A DNA stretch of 50,491 bases from Chryseobacterium sp. (GTDB taxonomy: Bacteria; Bacteroidota; Bacteroidia; Flavobacteriales; Weeksellaceae). The notes under the pieces are model-generated. The model made no database searches and had not been told where the DNA came from. It worked only from the letters and a program-made list of their open reading frames with translations. The translations under genes were made by a program, and so were the position numbers. Numbering within the stretch: position 1 is the first letter of the stretch; each line of letters opens with the position of its first letter. This document shows, piece after piece, positions 6,710-16,457 of this stretch. Where the stretch lies: the NCBI RefSeq assembly GCF_029240215.1, contig NZ_JARBTK010000013.1, positions 1-50,491 of the forward strand, read 5' to 3'.

Positions 6710-9700
6710 CTATTTATTTGTGTAAACAATTCTCCCTTCATTCTCCACCAGCAGATTCTTTGTAACCAAATCATCAATACAATATTTTATCACCGTTTCA
6801 GTCTGCGCACCTACTTTTAAAAAACCAAATTGTTTTGCAGTTACTCTGATTAATTCATCTTTATTAATACTTAAATTTGATTGCATAATTTCCATCATCG
6901 CAATAGAAATTTCTTCTACAGCAATATCATCAATCGCTCTTTTTTCAACGGAATTATCTCTGTAATTGGATAGATTTTTAGGTTTGATTACTTCTGTCCA
7001 GTAAAATTTGTGATACGTTTCCGTGGTAGTTACATTAGGAATAGAATTCAGAATTTCATCCAGATAAATACTAAGTTTCGTACCCGCTCTCGAAATATTC
7101 CAGAGTTTCAGGATTTTTTTAAGCAACATATTCTGGCTAATCGGTGCTTCTGTTTCAATGATCTTCGTAATCTGATTTTTCAAAAGACTTCTGTTCTCCG
7201 GAAAATAAATAGACTCAGAATTCGCATCTTTTGAAGGAAAAACCTCTGCAGAAATATAAGGTTGGCAAGAGGATGTTTTGTTTTCATGCTCAATCTCGCT
7301 CAAAATATTTTTTATCGGAATTTCAATTGCCGAATTTTCCTCCTCTTTGATTTTTACATTGTTTTTAATCTGTTCAAGCTGCGTTTTGATCTCAATAATG
7401 ATTTTCTCCTTGTTTTTAATCCAGTCCAGCGTCCAGATTCGGAAAACATTCCAGCCAAGACCTTTCAGAACATTCGGAGCAAGAAGTTCACGGTCGTTTG
7501 TGGTGCTGATTTTAAAATAATTTTCGCTGTCTACCAGAATTGCGAGAAGATATTCACTTTCATTTTCAGGATCGATAATCCCGATGTCGATTTTATAATC
7601 TGATGTTCCGATGTTGGTTTTCACTTTCAGATCATGAGTTTCCAAAAATTGGGCAATCGAGCTGACAATCGATGTTTCATTTTGATTCTGAACAACCAGA
7701 TTTTGATTCACCAAACCTTTTTCAGAGAAATTCAGGAAGTTTTTCAGACCTTTTACGCCTTCAGCATTGGTACGGTTGAGGTCAATCTGATCAGCTTTCA
7801 AAGATGAAAATACTTTCATTTCATAACGGGCTCTCGTTACCGCAACATTCAGCCTTCTCCATCCGCCGTCACGGTTCAGCGGTCCGAAATTCATAGAAAC
7901 TTTTCCTTCTTCATCCGGTCCGTAACCCACAGAAAATAAAATAATATCTCTTTCGTCACCCTGCACATTTTCAAGATTTTTAATGAAAATCGGTTCTTCA
8001 CTATTGATCGAAAACTCTTCTAAATGAGGATTTTCCTGAAATAATTTTTGTAACAAATCTTCAATTAAATTCTGTTGAGTCTGGCTGAAAGTTACCACAC
8101 CAATCGACTTTTTATGGTTGTTTTCAAAATGATTTTTAATGAAATTAATGATTACCTGCGCTTCATTGATATTGGTTCTCGTTTTTCCTTTGTCATAGAA
8201 TCCGTCCACAAACTCAAAAGTAACTTTTCGGTTGAGATCATCAGGAGAAGGGAAGGTGAGCAATTTATTGTCGTAAAAATGAGCATTGCTGAACGAGATC
8301 AGACTTTCATGTTTGCTTCGGTAATGTCTCAGAAGATAATTTGACGGAATTGAAAGAGCTAAACAATCATCGAGAATGCTTTCAAGGTCTTCCAGTTCCA
8401 TATTGTCTTCGTCAATTTTTGAGGAAGCAAAAAAGCTTGTCGGCGGCATTTGTTTCGGATCTCCCACAATGATCGCTTGTTTTGCTCTCGCCAAAGCACT
8501 GATCGCTTCTGAAGTTGGCAATTGAGATGCTTCATCAAAAATTACAATATCAAAATGTTCCTGATTCACATCAAAATACTGCGCCACAGAAATCGGACTC
8601 ATCAACATACATGGTTTCAATCTCGGAATCAATGTGGGAATCTGGTCAAACAGTTTTCTGATCGACAAGCCTCGACCTTTGTTCCGGATGGCTTTCTGTA
8701 AAATTCCAATTTCTGAACTTTGAGCGGCTTCCTGTACAAAATTTGGGATTCTGTCGCTCAGTTTTACGATGAGTTGATTTTTTGTTAATTGCGTAAATTC
8801 TTTATGCAGATCTTTATATTGCTGAATCTGAGATTCATAAATGCCTGCGTCGAAACTGTTTAATGTCTGGAATTTATAAATGGTTTTAATGAATAAATTC
8901 AGATGAATAATTTTCTCAAATTCTTGTTCGATAAAATTTGTGTTGAGTACATCCTGTTCCAGAAATCGTATAAACCAACCGAGTTCCAGATCTTTAGCCT
9001 TTGCTTTTAATACATTATAGTTGACCCAATTGTCGAGTTGGTCAATATTTTGAATGATGTTTTGAAGTTCATGATTTTCCGGAATTTCAGAAACAAAATG
9101 TAAAAGATGTATTCTGCTTTCCTGAAAACTTTTAATATCATTAATATAATCAGTCAGTTTTTGCTGTATTTCGGGTTTGTTTAAATGTTCTTTCAGCCAG
9201 ATCTGCAAATTCTGAATTCCTGTTTTCTGACCGAGATCTTTAGTTATCTGAATGATATTAAAATCTTTTTCTATGCTCAGAATATCATAAGAATTTCCAT
9301 TAAAATATGCTGTTGCAGAAGAAGTGATCGCTGCAAAATTTGCGTTGTTGAGTTGATTTTTAATTTGCTTAAATTCTTCAAGCTTTGCAAAAAGATCATC
9401 AATCTGCACATCAGATTCGATTCCCGATTTGCTGTAGCCGTTCAATTGCTGTTTTACTTTTCTCTGCTTAAACCACTTCGGAATAAACCAGGTGTGTTTC
9501 GCCTGATTCCATAATATATTCAAGGGCTGGCTGTCAACATTGAAAATCCCTGAATTGAATTGTAGCAAAATCTGACTTTCAATTTTCTGAAGCAAATCTT
9601 GCTGAGTCAGCCAGTTTTTAAACAGATTCGATTGCGTTTCGTCAAAGCTGATATCGATAAGATTGGTTTTAACTGCATTGGTGTGTAAAAATTCCAGCAA

Positions 9701-12415
9701 ATCAGTTACCGAATTATTATCAGATTGTTGCAACTGAAGGTTTTCTTTGATTTTTAATGCTACATTTTCCTTATCTAGATATTGATTGATCGCATTAATA
9801 ATCAGATTCTTATTTTCGTACTGATGACTTTCGGTTTTTATTAATTGTAAAGAATGCGAAGAGGGTTTCCCGATTTTCTGAACAATCGATGCAAATGGAA
9901 TCAGCCAATCTTTCCAATTATTCCAGGTTGTAACGTCAATGTTTTCTAACGGAATATCAATTACAAAACAATCATCCATTTTTATCTGACGCATTTCGAG
10001 ATAGGAAATAGTATCAAAAAGACTCCATCCGATTTTAAATTTTTTATGAAGCTGATTGATGTATTTTCCTAATTCCAATTTGCGGTTATCAAGACGTCTT
10101 GCCTCTTCCGCAAAATTTGCATTGATTTGATATTTCGGAACCTCCAAAGTTCTCTCAAACTGTTTCAGAACATCAGATTTTTTTGATTTGTTGGAATGAA
10201 GTTCGAGGCAGAAAGCTCCCAGACCAATATTTTCCAGTCTGCTGTGAACAACATCTAAAGCGGCTTTTTTTGCAGCAACAAACAAGACTTTTTTATCATT
10301 CGCCAAAGCATCTGCAATGATATTGGTAATCGTCTGCGATTTTCCTGTTCCCGGCGGACCGTGGAGGATGAAAGTTTTATTCTGATGGGCATTTTTTACT
10401 GCATTCAGTTGAGAATTATCTGTGGAAATTGGAAGCATCAGTTCTGCAGCTGACATATTTTCCAGACTTTCAGCGTCCATTTCAATCTGTTCCAGAGTTT
10501 CGGAAAGCTTCCCGTCAATCAGACTTTTAACAATCGAGCTTTTCTGGATTTCTTCAGAATATTTTGAGATGTCCTGCCAAAGAATCAGTTTATTAAACGA
10601 AAAAGTTCCGAGAACCATTTGTTCCAAAATATCCCAACCTTCCAGATTTAGAATTGCATTTCTGATAATTGCCAAAACTTTAGGTACATCAACACCAAAA
10701 TCATCGGTTGGTAAAGTTTCTAAACTGTTTAAATTTAATTTAAATTCCTGCTTCAGATACTCAAGAAGCGTAATGTTGATCATTGTTTCTTCCTCACGGC
10801 TTCGAAGCATGAATTTGGAGTTCACTGATTTTCTCGAAAGTTCAACCGGAATCAATAGAATCGGGGCAAACCTAGGAACATCTTTATTTTTAGGTTCGTA
10901 CCATTTTAAAAGTCCGATTCCTAAGTACAAAGTGCTTTTTCCGTTTTCTTCTTCAGCTAATTTTGAACTTCTGAAAAGATGAGTCAGAATGGCATCCAAA
11001 TCATCCTGATGATAATATGTAAGGATTTTATTGTATTTAAATTCATCATCTGCCAATTGGAAAAGCGGTTGCGATGGATGAAGTGGCTCGTGATACAGAT
11101 TATATTTTCTCAGAACCGGCTGATTGTTATTCGGGTGAATGGTAAAAGCTTTTCCATCCGCCAAACTGTCTTCGAGCAAATTGACTTTATAATCTACCAG
11201 TTGCAGCATACTTTTGGTAAAGCGCAGATTGAGAAGATTATTTCGTAGTGACAGATCGAGCAGTTTTCTTTCCCAGATTTTCTGTTTGGTGAGGTTTGAA
11301 GTGTCTGTCAGTTCGAGGTCGGAATATAAAGTTCCCATTTCAAAATCATCATCCAGATCGACATTATCTGCATGAGAATTTATCTTTAAATCTTCATTAG
11401 ATACATTTGCAGTTTTCAATAACGGAAGAGGAGAAATACCGTTGGATCTTGCATTTTTTATATCAATCGACAAGATAAAGTTGTGAGAATCCATGATCTG
11501 CATTTCGGCACTATTCATAGCTTGTTTAAATGAAAGATTGCTTCCTTTACATAAATGGGTAGATTCTACCAAAGCAATTTCTTTGATTCCGCTGGCAATT
11601 CTTTTCGAAATGGCGGTCTGATCAAAATTGACCATCGTATCAAATCTTTGATTATCAAGCCAAACGCCGACAAAGGCGTGACCTTTTGTAATCAGCAAGA
11701 TAGTATTGAGATTAATTGCCTCCAGACAAGCGGCAAAAAGGAGCGAAATATCAATACAATTCCCGAATTTGGTTTCGACAACCTGATCAATCAATCGAAT
11801 TCTCTGACCGGTTTCCTCAAAACTTGGCGGCATTGAGCTGTAAATCAATTCTAAATTCTGAATAGACTTGTAAATAGCCGAAACCATTTGTAAAACACGT
11901 TCTTTATCTTTAGTCTGATAAGCTTCAAAAGAGGGATTCAGATTGTTCTGCTCAAGAATTTTTATCGCATCAGATTTTATTTTATAAATCAGCGAATTGT
12001 TGGGAGTGACGTATGAGGCCAGCAATTGAGGATACATCTGCAAACCACCGAAATAATCCACCGGAAGAACTTCTACAGAAAAATTTTTTCTGTAAAGTGA
12101 TTCGTTATTTTGAAGAACCTCAACGGTAATGGTGTCTAAATCTTTTTCCGAAAGACTTTTGAGCAAGGCATTATCAAAAACAAAATCAAAAATAGATATT
12201 TTATACAGCGAACCTTTTTTCAATTGGTCGATATAAATAGTATAGGTTTCAAATATTCCCAGCGAAGATGAGATTTGAAGATTTAAATTTTCCAGATCTT
12301 CTGTGATTTCTCTGAACGAAAGATTTTGAAGGAAATTGTATTTGTTTAAAACAAATGTATAGTTGATGTATGAATTATGCTGTATCAGCAGTTCAAATTT
12401 TGGATCTTGGGTCAT
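6710..12415 (-). CDS. DUF4011-type superfamily 1 helicase with nuclease-like C terminus
   Basis: A 1901-residue multidomain protein. The N-terminal region has an Ig-like start, then a transglutaminase-like Cys-His-Asp segment (FGNCIDISLLFAACLEA near 218 and GHAFVGVWLDN downstream). The helicase core has Walker A GPPGTGKSQT (about 683-692), DEASQLP (about 1293), GDPKQMPPTS (about 1318), QGDERDIILFSVGYG (about 1485) and VAVTRARYEM (about 1520). A C-terminal restriction-endonuclease-like segment follows (YKIDIGI, then LLAILVDSE, about 1610-1665), with a DUF3320-like winged end. This order matches COG1112 DUF4011/DUF3320 helicases, often found in defence islands. It stands alone, with no methylase or partner. 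A role in anti-phage defence or nucleic-acid repair is inference. Confidence 0.85.
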   Translation of the reverse strand: MTQDPKFELLIQHNSYINYTFVLNKYNFLQNLSFREITEDLENLNLQISSSLGIFETYTIYIDQLKKGSLYKISIFDFVFDNALLKSLSEKDLDTITVEVLQNNESLYRKNFSVEVLPVDYFGGLQMYPQLLASYVTPNNSLIYKIKSDAIKILEQNNLNPSFEAYQTKDKERVLQMVSAIYKSIQNLELIYSSMPPSFEETGQRIRLIDQVVETKFGNCIDISLLFAACLEAINLNTILLITKGHAFVGVWLDNQRFDTMVNFDQTAISKRIASGIKEIALVESTHLCKGSNLSFKQAMNSAEMQIMDSHNFILSIDIKNARSNGISPLPLLKTANVSNEDLKINSHADNVDLDDDFEMGTLYSDLELTDTSNLTKQKIWERKLLDLSLRNNLLNLRFTKSMLQLVDYKVNLLEDSLADGKAFTIHPNNNQPVLRKYNLYHEPLHPSQPLFQLADDEFKYNKILTYYHQDDLDAILTHLFRSSKLAEEENGKSTLYLGIGLLKWYEPKNKDVPRFAPILLIPVELSRKSVNSKFMLRSREEETMINITLLEYLKQEFKLNLNSLETLPTDDFGVDVPKVLAIIRNAILNLEGWDILEQMVLGTFSFNKLILWQDISKYSEEIQKSSIVKSLIDGKLSETLEQIEMDAESLENMSAAELMLPISTDNSQLNAVKNAHQNKTFILHGPPGTGKSQTITNIIADALANDKKVLFVAAKKAALDVVHSRLENIGLGAFCLELHSNKSKKSDVLKQFERTLEVPKYQINANFAEEARRLDNRKLELGKYINQLHKKFKIGWSLFDTISYLEMRQIKMDDCFVIDIPLENIDVTTWNNWKDWLIPFASIVQKIGKPSSHSLQLIKTESHQYENKNLIINAINQYLDKENVALKIKENLQLQQSDNNSVTDLLEFLHTNAVKTNLIDISFDETQSNLFKNWLTQQDLLQKIESQILLQFNSGIFNVDSQPLNILWNQAKHTWFIPKWFKQRKVKQQLNGYSKSGIESDVQIDDLFAKLEEFKQIKNQLNNANFAAITSSATAYFNGNSYDILSIEKDFNIIQITKDLGQKTGIQNLQIWLKEHLNKPEIQQKLTDYINDIKSFQESRIHLLHFVSEIPENHELQNIIQNIDQLDNWVNYNVLKAKAKDLELGWFIRFLEQDVLNTNFIEQEFEKIIHLNLFIKTIYKFQTLNSFDAGIYESQIQQYKDLHKEFTQLTKNQLIVKLSDRIPNFVQEAAQSSEIGILQKAIRNKGRGLSIRKLFDQIPTLIPRLKPCMLMSPISVAQYFDVNQEHFDIVIFDEASQLPTSEAISALARAKQAIIVGDPKQMPPTSFFASSKIDEDNMELEDLESILDDCLALSIPSNYLLRHYRSKHESLISFSNAHFYDNKLLTFPSPDDLNRKVTFEFVDGFYDKGKTRTNINEAQVIINFIKNHFENNHKKSIGVVTFSQTQQNLIEDLLQKLFQENPHLEEFSINSEEPIFIKNLENVQGDERDIILFSVGYGPDEEGKVSMNFGPLNRDGGWRRLNVAVTRARYEMKVFSSLKADQIDLNRTNAEGVKGLKNFLNFSEKGLVNQNLVVQNQNETSIVSSIAQFLETHDLKVKTNIGTSDYKIDIGIIDPENESEYLLAILVDSENYFKISTTNDRELLAPNVLKGLGWNVFRIWTLDWIKNKEKIIIEIKTQLEQIKNNVKIKEEENSAIEIPIKNILSEIEHENKTSSCQPYISAEVFPSKDANSESIYFPENRSLLKNQITKIIETEAPISQNMLLKKILKLWNISRAGTKLSIYLDEILNSIPNVTTTETYHKFYWTEVIKPKNLSNYRDNSVEKRAIDDIAVEEISIAMMEIMQSNLSINKDELIRVTAKQFGFLKVGAQTETVIKYCIDDLVTKNLLVENEGRIVYTNK

Positions 12416-12630
12416 GAATTTTTGCTATTTTTAGACATCATTTTCAGGGTTTACTTTATGAAGCAACCAAAAAGCAATTTACAAATATTTGCCGAAAGCA
12501 ATTTTAATTTGCAATTTAACTTAACATCCGGATCAAAACTACATCCAACCTATAAATCATTTAACAAAATTTACGATTTCTATTTAAACTGATATTCGAA
12601 TATTTTGTTATTTTTACTCAAACTATAAAT

Positions 12631-13818
12631 ATGTTTTTAAGCAAAAAATCTTTTCTCAGAATAATTTGCGCAATCGATTGCATTGTTGGCGCTGATTTCA
12701 TGATGGCGCAGAATTCTATTCAGGTGAAAAATACTCAGGATTTTGAAAGAAATGAAATTGTTTCAATTCCTGTAAGCCGGTTGACATCTTTTTTGAAAGA
12801 AAATAGAGAATCAGATTTAAGAATAAAAAATACTCAAAATCAATATATTCCTATTCAATGGATTGATTATGAAGGCGATGGAAAGAATGATGAATTGCTT
12901 TTTCAGACAAATATTGCTGCAAAGAAAACAAATTCTTACACAATTGTTGCTGACGCAAAAACACCGCTTCCGGAAACCAAACTGACGACCTATTCAAGAT
13001 TGGTACCTGAAAGAGCTGACGATTACACTTGGGAAAATGATAAGATTGCTTTCAGAGTGTACGGTCCGAAAGGTCAGGCGGAAGCTTTGGCAAAAGTGAA
13101 AGGAAGCACGCTTTCAAGCGGTGTCGATATTTGGTTGAAAAGAACAGATCAACCCGTTATCAATAAATGGTACAAAGGATATTTGACAGATCCTATGTTT
13201 TACCACAAAGACACGAGAGGAGAAGGTTACGATCCTTATCACGTAGGAGACAGTCGCGGAACAGGTGGAGTCGGAATCTGGAAAGACGAACAACTTCAGG
13301 TTTCCCGAAATTTTATTACCTCCAAAACAATTGCAGAAGGTCCGTTGAGAACAGTTTTCGAACTAACTTATGCTCCGTGGAGTGAATTTGGAGTAAAAGA
13401 AACAAAAAGAATTTCTCTTGATTTGGGTTCAAATTTTTCTAAGTTTGAATCAACTTTTGAATCCGAAAAATCTGTTCCGAATTATACTGTGGGAATTACC
13501 TTGCACAAAAACGAAGGTGAAAGCAAACTCAATGATAAAAACGGATATTATCTGCACTGGGAAAAAATAGATGATGCTTTTGTAGGTGAAGGAATCGTAA
13601 TTGATCCGAAAATCGTTCAAAAATCTGTAGCTTTCAAATCTGAAACTCCGGATCAGAGTAATTTGCTGGTCGTAACGGAACCTAAAAATAAACTGACTTA
13701 TTACGCAGGATTTGCATGGCAGAAAAGCGGACAGATACAAACTCAAAATGATTGGGAGAAAATGCTTCAAAAGCAGGTGCAAATTGTTGCCAATCCTTTA
13801 ATAATTACTATTAAATAA
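12631..13818 (+). CDS. DUF4861 family protein (pectin locus)
   Basis: 395 residues with DUF4861 features: DYTWENDKIAFRVYGP, a GVDIWLKR segment, YDPYHVGDSRGTGG and GPLRTVFELTYAPW. Members occur in pectin and other uronic-acid-polymer loci; activity is not established. The signal peptide is odd: its hydrophobic core (IICAIDCIVGADFMMA) holds two Asp residues, and this stretch coincides with an operator-like palindrome at 12666-12684. A later ATG pair (12700) would remove the signal peptide altogether, so I keep 12631 with caution. It is followed 10 bases later by the PL10 lyase gene, forming a two-gene plus-strand operon. Confidence 0.8.
   Translation: MFLSKKSFLRIICAIDCIVGADFMMAQNSIQVKNTQDFERNEIVSIPVSRLTSFLKENRESDLRIKNTQNQYIPIQWIDYEGDGKNDELLFQTNIAAKKTNSYTIVADAKTPLPETKLTTYSRLVPERADDYTWENDKIAFRVYGPKGQAEALAKVKGSTLSSGVDIWLKRTDQPVINKWYKGYLTDPMFYHKDTRGEGYDPYHVGDSRGTGGVGIWKDEQLQVSRNFITSKTIAEGPLRTVFELTYAPWSEFGVKETKRISLDLGSNFSKFESTFESEKSVPNYTVGITLHKNEGESKLNDKNGYYLHWEKIDDAFVGEGIVIDPKIVQKSVAFKSETPDQSNLLVVTEPKNKLTYYAGFAWQKSGQIQTQNDWEKMLQKQVQIVANPLIITIK
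12666..12684 (+). promoter_or_regulatory. LacI-type operator-like site, copy A
   Basis: TTGCGCAATCGATTGCATT contains the perfect 12-bp palindrome GCAATCGATTGC with a central CG, as LacI-family sites usually have. It matches the reverse complement of copy C (33999-34017) at 18 of 19 positions and of copy B (33310-33328) at 17 of 19. It sits inside the first 20 codons of the DUF4861 gene, where a bound repressor could block elongation. The likely ligand is the LacI-family protein encoded at 48486-49514. Confidence 0.6.
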
Positions 13819-13828
13819 CAAAATTTTA

Positions 13829-14851
13829 ATGATTAATTTAAAAATCACAATAGCATCATTTTGTTTAATAACATCAGCAATTTCGGCTCAGGTAAAAGAT
13901 ACTTTGGCGGAGAAAATGATGATTTACCAGCTTCCGAACGGCGGTTGGGGAAAACATAACAGCGACAAAAAAAATGTTGATTACACTTTAAAAATAGATC
14001 CGAAACTTTTAAAAATAATCAAAGCGAACGACAATGATCTTGCAACAATCGATAATAATGCAACATCAAAAGAAATCAACGGGTTGATAAAAGCTTACGG
14101 CACAACAAAAAATCCGGCTTATCTGAAATCTGCAGAAAAAGGAATTCAGTATCTTCTTTCGATGCAGTATGAAAATGGCGGTTTTCCACAGTACTATCCG
14201 AATTCATCAATCTACAGAAAACAGGTGACATATAACGATAATGCGATGATCAATGCGCTTACGGTTTTGTATAATATAGCAGAAGGTAAAGACGGTTTTG
14301 ATGTCGTTGATCCTCAGTTAAAAGAAAAGTCAAAAATCGCTTTACAAAAAGGAATTGCCTGTATTTTGAAAACTCAGGTTCCACAAAACGGAAAGTTATC
14401 CATCTGGGCAGATCAATATAACGAAATTACTTTAAAACCTGAAAAAGCCAGAGCTTTTGAACCGATGTCTTTAGCAACAGGAGAGTCAGTAAATATTGTG
14501 AAATTTCTCATGATGCAACCCGTGACTCCGGAGATTGAAAGATCAATTAAATCAGCAGTACAGTGGTTTAAAGACAGTAAAATAGAAGGCTACACATATA
14601 ATGTTTCTAAAGACAGTGAAAAAGCAATTCGTACTTTAAGCAAAAAAGAAGGCTCCTCAGTCTGGGCGAGATTTTATGATATTCCGACCAACAGACCAAT
14701 CTTCGGCGATCGTGACGGAAGCGTAAAGTATAATTATGAAGATGTTTCTGAAGAACGAAGAATGGGTTACAGTTGGTATAACGAAGCCGGAACAAAGCTT
14801 ATCGCAAGTGACTTTCAAAAATGGCTGAAGAAAAATAAAATTTCTGAATAA
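13829..14851 (+). CDS. pelA: Pectate lyase, polysaccharide lyase family 10
   Basis: 340 residues, secreted (MINLKITIASFCLITSAISAQ). PL10 features are clear: YQLPNGGWGKH near the mature start, DNNAT, YLLSMQYENGGFPQYYP and TYNDNAM, and the C-terminal DGSVKYNYEDVSEERRMGYSW. It cleaves demethylated polygalacturonate by beta-elimination, giving 4,5-unsaturated oligogalacturonides in the periplasm or outside the cell. It is the second gene of the plus-strand pair behind the copy A operator and is closed by a strong terminator. Length is normal for the catalytic domain alone. Confidence 0.88.
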   Translation: MINLKITIASFCLITSAISAQVKDTLAEKMMIYQLPNGGWGKHNSDKKNVDYTLKIDPKLLKIIKANDNDLATIDNNATSKEINGLIKAYGTTKNPAYLKSAEKGIQYLLSMQYENGGFPQYYPNSSIYRKQVTYNDNAMINALTVLYNIAEGKDGFDVVDPQLKEKSKIALQKGIACILKTQVPQNGKLSIWADQYNEITLKPEKARAFEPMSLATGESVNIVKFLMMQPVTPEIERSIKSAVQWFKDSKIEGYTYNVSKDSEKAIRTLSKKEGSSVWARFYDIPTNRPIFGDRDGSVKYNYEDVSEERRMGYSWYNEAGTKLIASDFQKWLKKNKISE

Positions 14852-14857
14852 AACATA

Positions 14858-14890
14858 AAATCCTGATATTAAAAGTATCAGGATTTTTTT
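14858..14890 (+). terminator. Terminator after the PL10 gene
   Basis: A perfect 11-bp stem (14858-14868 with 14876-14886, 7-base loop) starts 6 bases past the pectate lyase stop codon and is followed by a T run. The minus-strand gene that ends at 14955 converges on it. Confidence 0.85.
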
Positions 14891-14954
14891 ACTTTAATAA
14901 AGTTAATGGTTACTCGCAAAGGCGCAATTTTTTTTAAAAATTACACATTATCAA

Positions 14955-15857
14955 TTACTTATTAATTACCGTTTTCAGCCAGTCCGAACATAATTTTTTC
15001 CAGTTGTCCGTCAGTTCGGTTTTATTCATGATCCCGATTTTATGTTCCCCTTCAGGAAAAATAAACATAGCGCCTTTTACCTTATTTTTTGTCATTGCCT
15101 GATAATACAAAATGCTGTTCATCACAGGAACTGCTTTATCATTTTGTGCATGAATCAAAAGAGTAGGCGGTGTTTTCTCTGTCACACGGTTTTGCATAGA
15201 ATATTCGCTGATTTTTTCCTGAGAAGCGTTCTCACCAAGCAGGCTGTTGCGGCTTCCTACGTGTGCAAACTCTCCCAAATCAATAACAGGAGAAACCAGA
15301 ATAGCAAAATTCGGAATGGTAGAAAAATTTCCCCAATCGCCTTTTAATTCTGTATAATCTGTAAAAATATTACTTGCCATTGCAGCTAAATGTCCGCCTG
15401 CAGAAGTTCCTATAACTCCGACCTGATCGGGTGAAATACCATATTGATCAGCATTTTTTCTAAGATATTTTATCGCTGCCTGAATATCCTGTAACGGAGC
15501 GAGTTCTCTCTGTTTAACGTCAGGAGAAATCGGTAATCGGTAATTTAAAACGAAAGCAGAAATCCCTAAAGTATTGAACCATTTTGCAATTTGGAAACCA
15601 TTCAGATCGTAAGTAAGTTTGTAATAACCACCGCCGGGAATGATGATGACAGACATTTGTTTTCTATCTTCTTTGGGAGGTAAAAAAGCAAAAAGTTCAG
15701 TTTCTTTAATTTGTGTAATTCTTCCTTCTTTTTCTTCGGTTTTTAAATATAATCCTTTGGAATTTGGCATCTCACCTTTTGGCCACACATTAATTTTTTC
15801 TTGTGCAGATATTTGATTAAAAAGCATCATTAATATAATTAAAACAGATTTTTTCAT
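14955..15857 (-). CDS. Secreted alpha/beta-hydrolase esterase (acetyl-ester type)
   Basis: 300 residues with a signal peptide (MKKSVLIILMMLFNQISAQ). The fold is a BD-FAE/Axe-like esterase: oxyanion motif PGGGYYKLTYD, nucleophile elbow GTSAGGHLAA, acid LIHAQNDKAVP and catalytic His in PEGEHKIG. Neighbours are pectin deacetylation and demethylation genes, so release of acetyl groups from pectin or rhamnogalacturonan is likely. It is the last gene of the minus-strand run behind kdgF. Confidence 0.8.
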   Translation of the reverse strand: MKKSVLIILMMLFNQISAQEKINVWPKGEMPNSKGLYLKTEEKEGRITQIKETELFAFLPPKEDRKQMSVIIIPGGGYYKLTYDLNGFQIAKWFNTLGISAFVLNYRLPISPDVKQRELAPLQDIQAAIKYLRKNADQYGISPDQVGVIGTSAGGHLAAMASNIFTDYTELKGDWGNFSTIPNFAILVSPVIDLGEFAHVGSRNSLLGENASQEKISEYSMQNRVTEKTPPTLLIHAQNDKAVPVMNSILYYQAMTKNKVKGAMFIFPEGEHKIGIMNKTELTDNWKKLCSDWLKTVINK

Positions 15858-15942
15858 TGCTTGTCAATTTTTTAATTGCAATAAAGCATATTTCTCTAAG
15901 TCTCAAAGGTTTCAAAAACCTGTGAGGTTTGAATTTGATCAA

Positions 15943-16284
15943 TTAATCTTTAAGAAAATCTTCTCTAAACGGTGTAAAAGCATCGATCAGCTGCCCTTCT
16001 TCCAGACATTTTACGCCGTGAAAAATATTTGGCTGAGCAAAAAATCCGTCACCTTTCTGTAATATTTTAACCTCACCATCAACGGTTACTTCAAATTTCC
16101 CGGAAGCAACATAAGTGATTTGTGAATGAAAATGCTGATGCAATGCTCCGACCGCATCTTTTTCAAATTTTACAATCACCATCATGACCTGAGAATTGTA
16201 TCCTACGAATTGTCTTGAAACTCCTCCGCCTAAATCTTCCCAGCCCGAATTGCCGTTGAAGAATGGTTCTTTTTTGAAATTCAT
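15943..16284 (-). CDS. kdgF: KdgF, cupin catalysing linearisation of 4,5-unsaturated uronates
   Basis: 113 residues, the usual KdgF length, no signal peptide, so cytoplasmic. Cupin motifs: WEDLGGGVSRQF, metal-binding GALHQHFHSQITYVASG, GDGFFAQPNIFHG and the characteristic TPFREDFL ending. KdgF speeds conversion of unsaturated galacturonate released by lyases and GH105 into 5-keto-4-deoxyuronate, the substrate of KduI, encoded divergently at 34067. Here it sits among the secreted enzymes and away from the cytoplasmic catabolic operon. Confidence 0.88.
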   Translation of the reverse strand: MNFKKEPFFNGNSGWEDLGGGVSRQFVGYNSQVMMVIVKFEKDAVGALHQHFHSQITYVASGKFEVTVDGEVKILQKGDGFFAQPNIFHGVKCLEEGQLIDAFTPFREDFLKD

Positions 16285-16325
16285 TTTATACTTTTTTAAA
16301 TTATAACTAAATTTTTACATTCACT

Positions 16326-16386
16326 TTGTCATGCTGGAAGCATCTTAACAATGAAAAAAGTAATTTAGATCCTTTCAGGATGACAA
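16326..16386. repeat. Dispersed intergenic repeat, copy 1 (GTCATGCTGGA...AGGATGACAAA)
   Basis: An imperfect inverted arrangement: TTGTCATGCTGGAAGCATC at the left and AGATCCTTTCAGGATGACAA at the right. A similar unit is at 21730-21786. Such GTCATTCTGGAGGAATCT-like elements recur in intergenic DNA of Bacteroidota. Confidence 0.45.
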
Positions 16387-16457
16387 ACAGAATGTTTAAT
16401 TGGTGAGTGAAATGAAAAATAACAAGAATGAAAATCCTTACGTCTTTGCATTTAAAA

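Noticed and set aside
12377..12592. 71-codon plus-strand ORF across the helicase start
   Set aside because: It overlaps the well-supported N terminus of the DUF4011 helicase, has no recognisable domain and its downstream half is AT-rich intergenic DNA.
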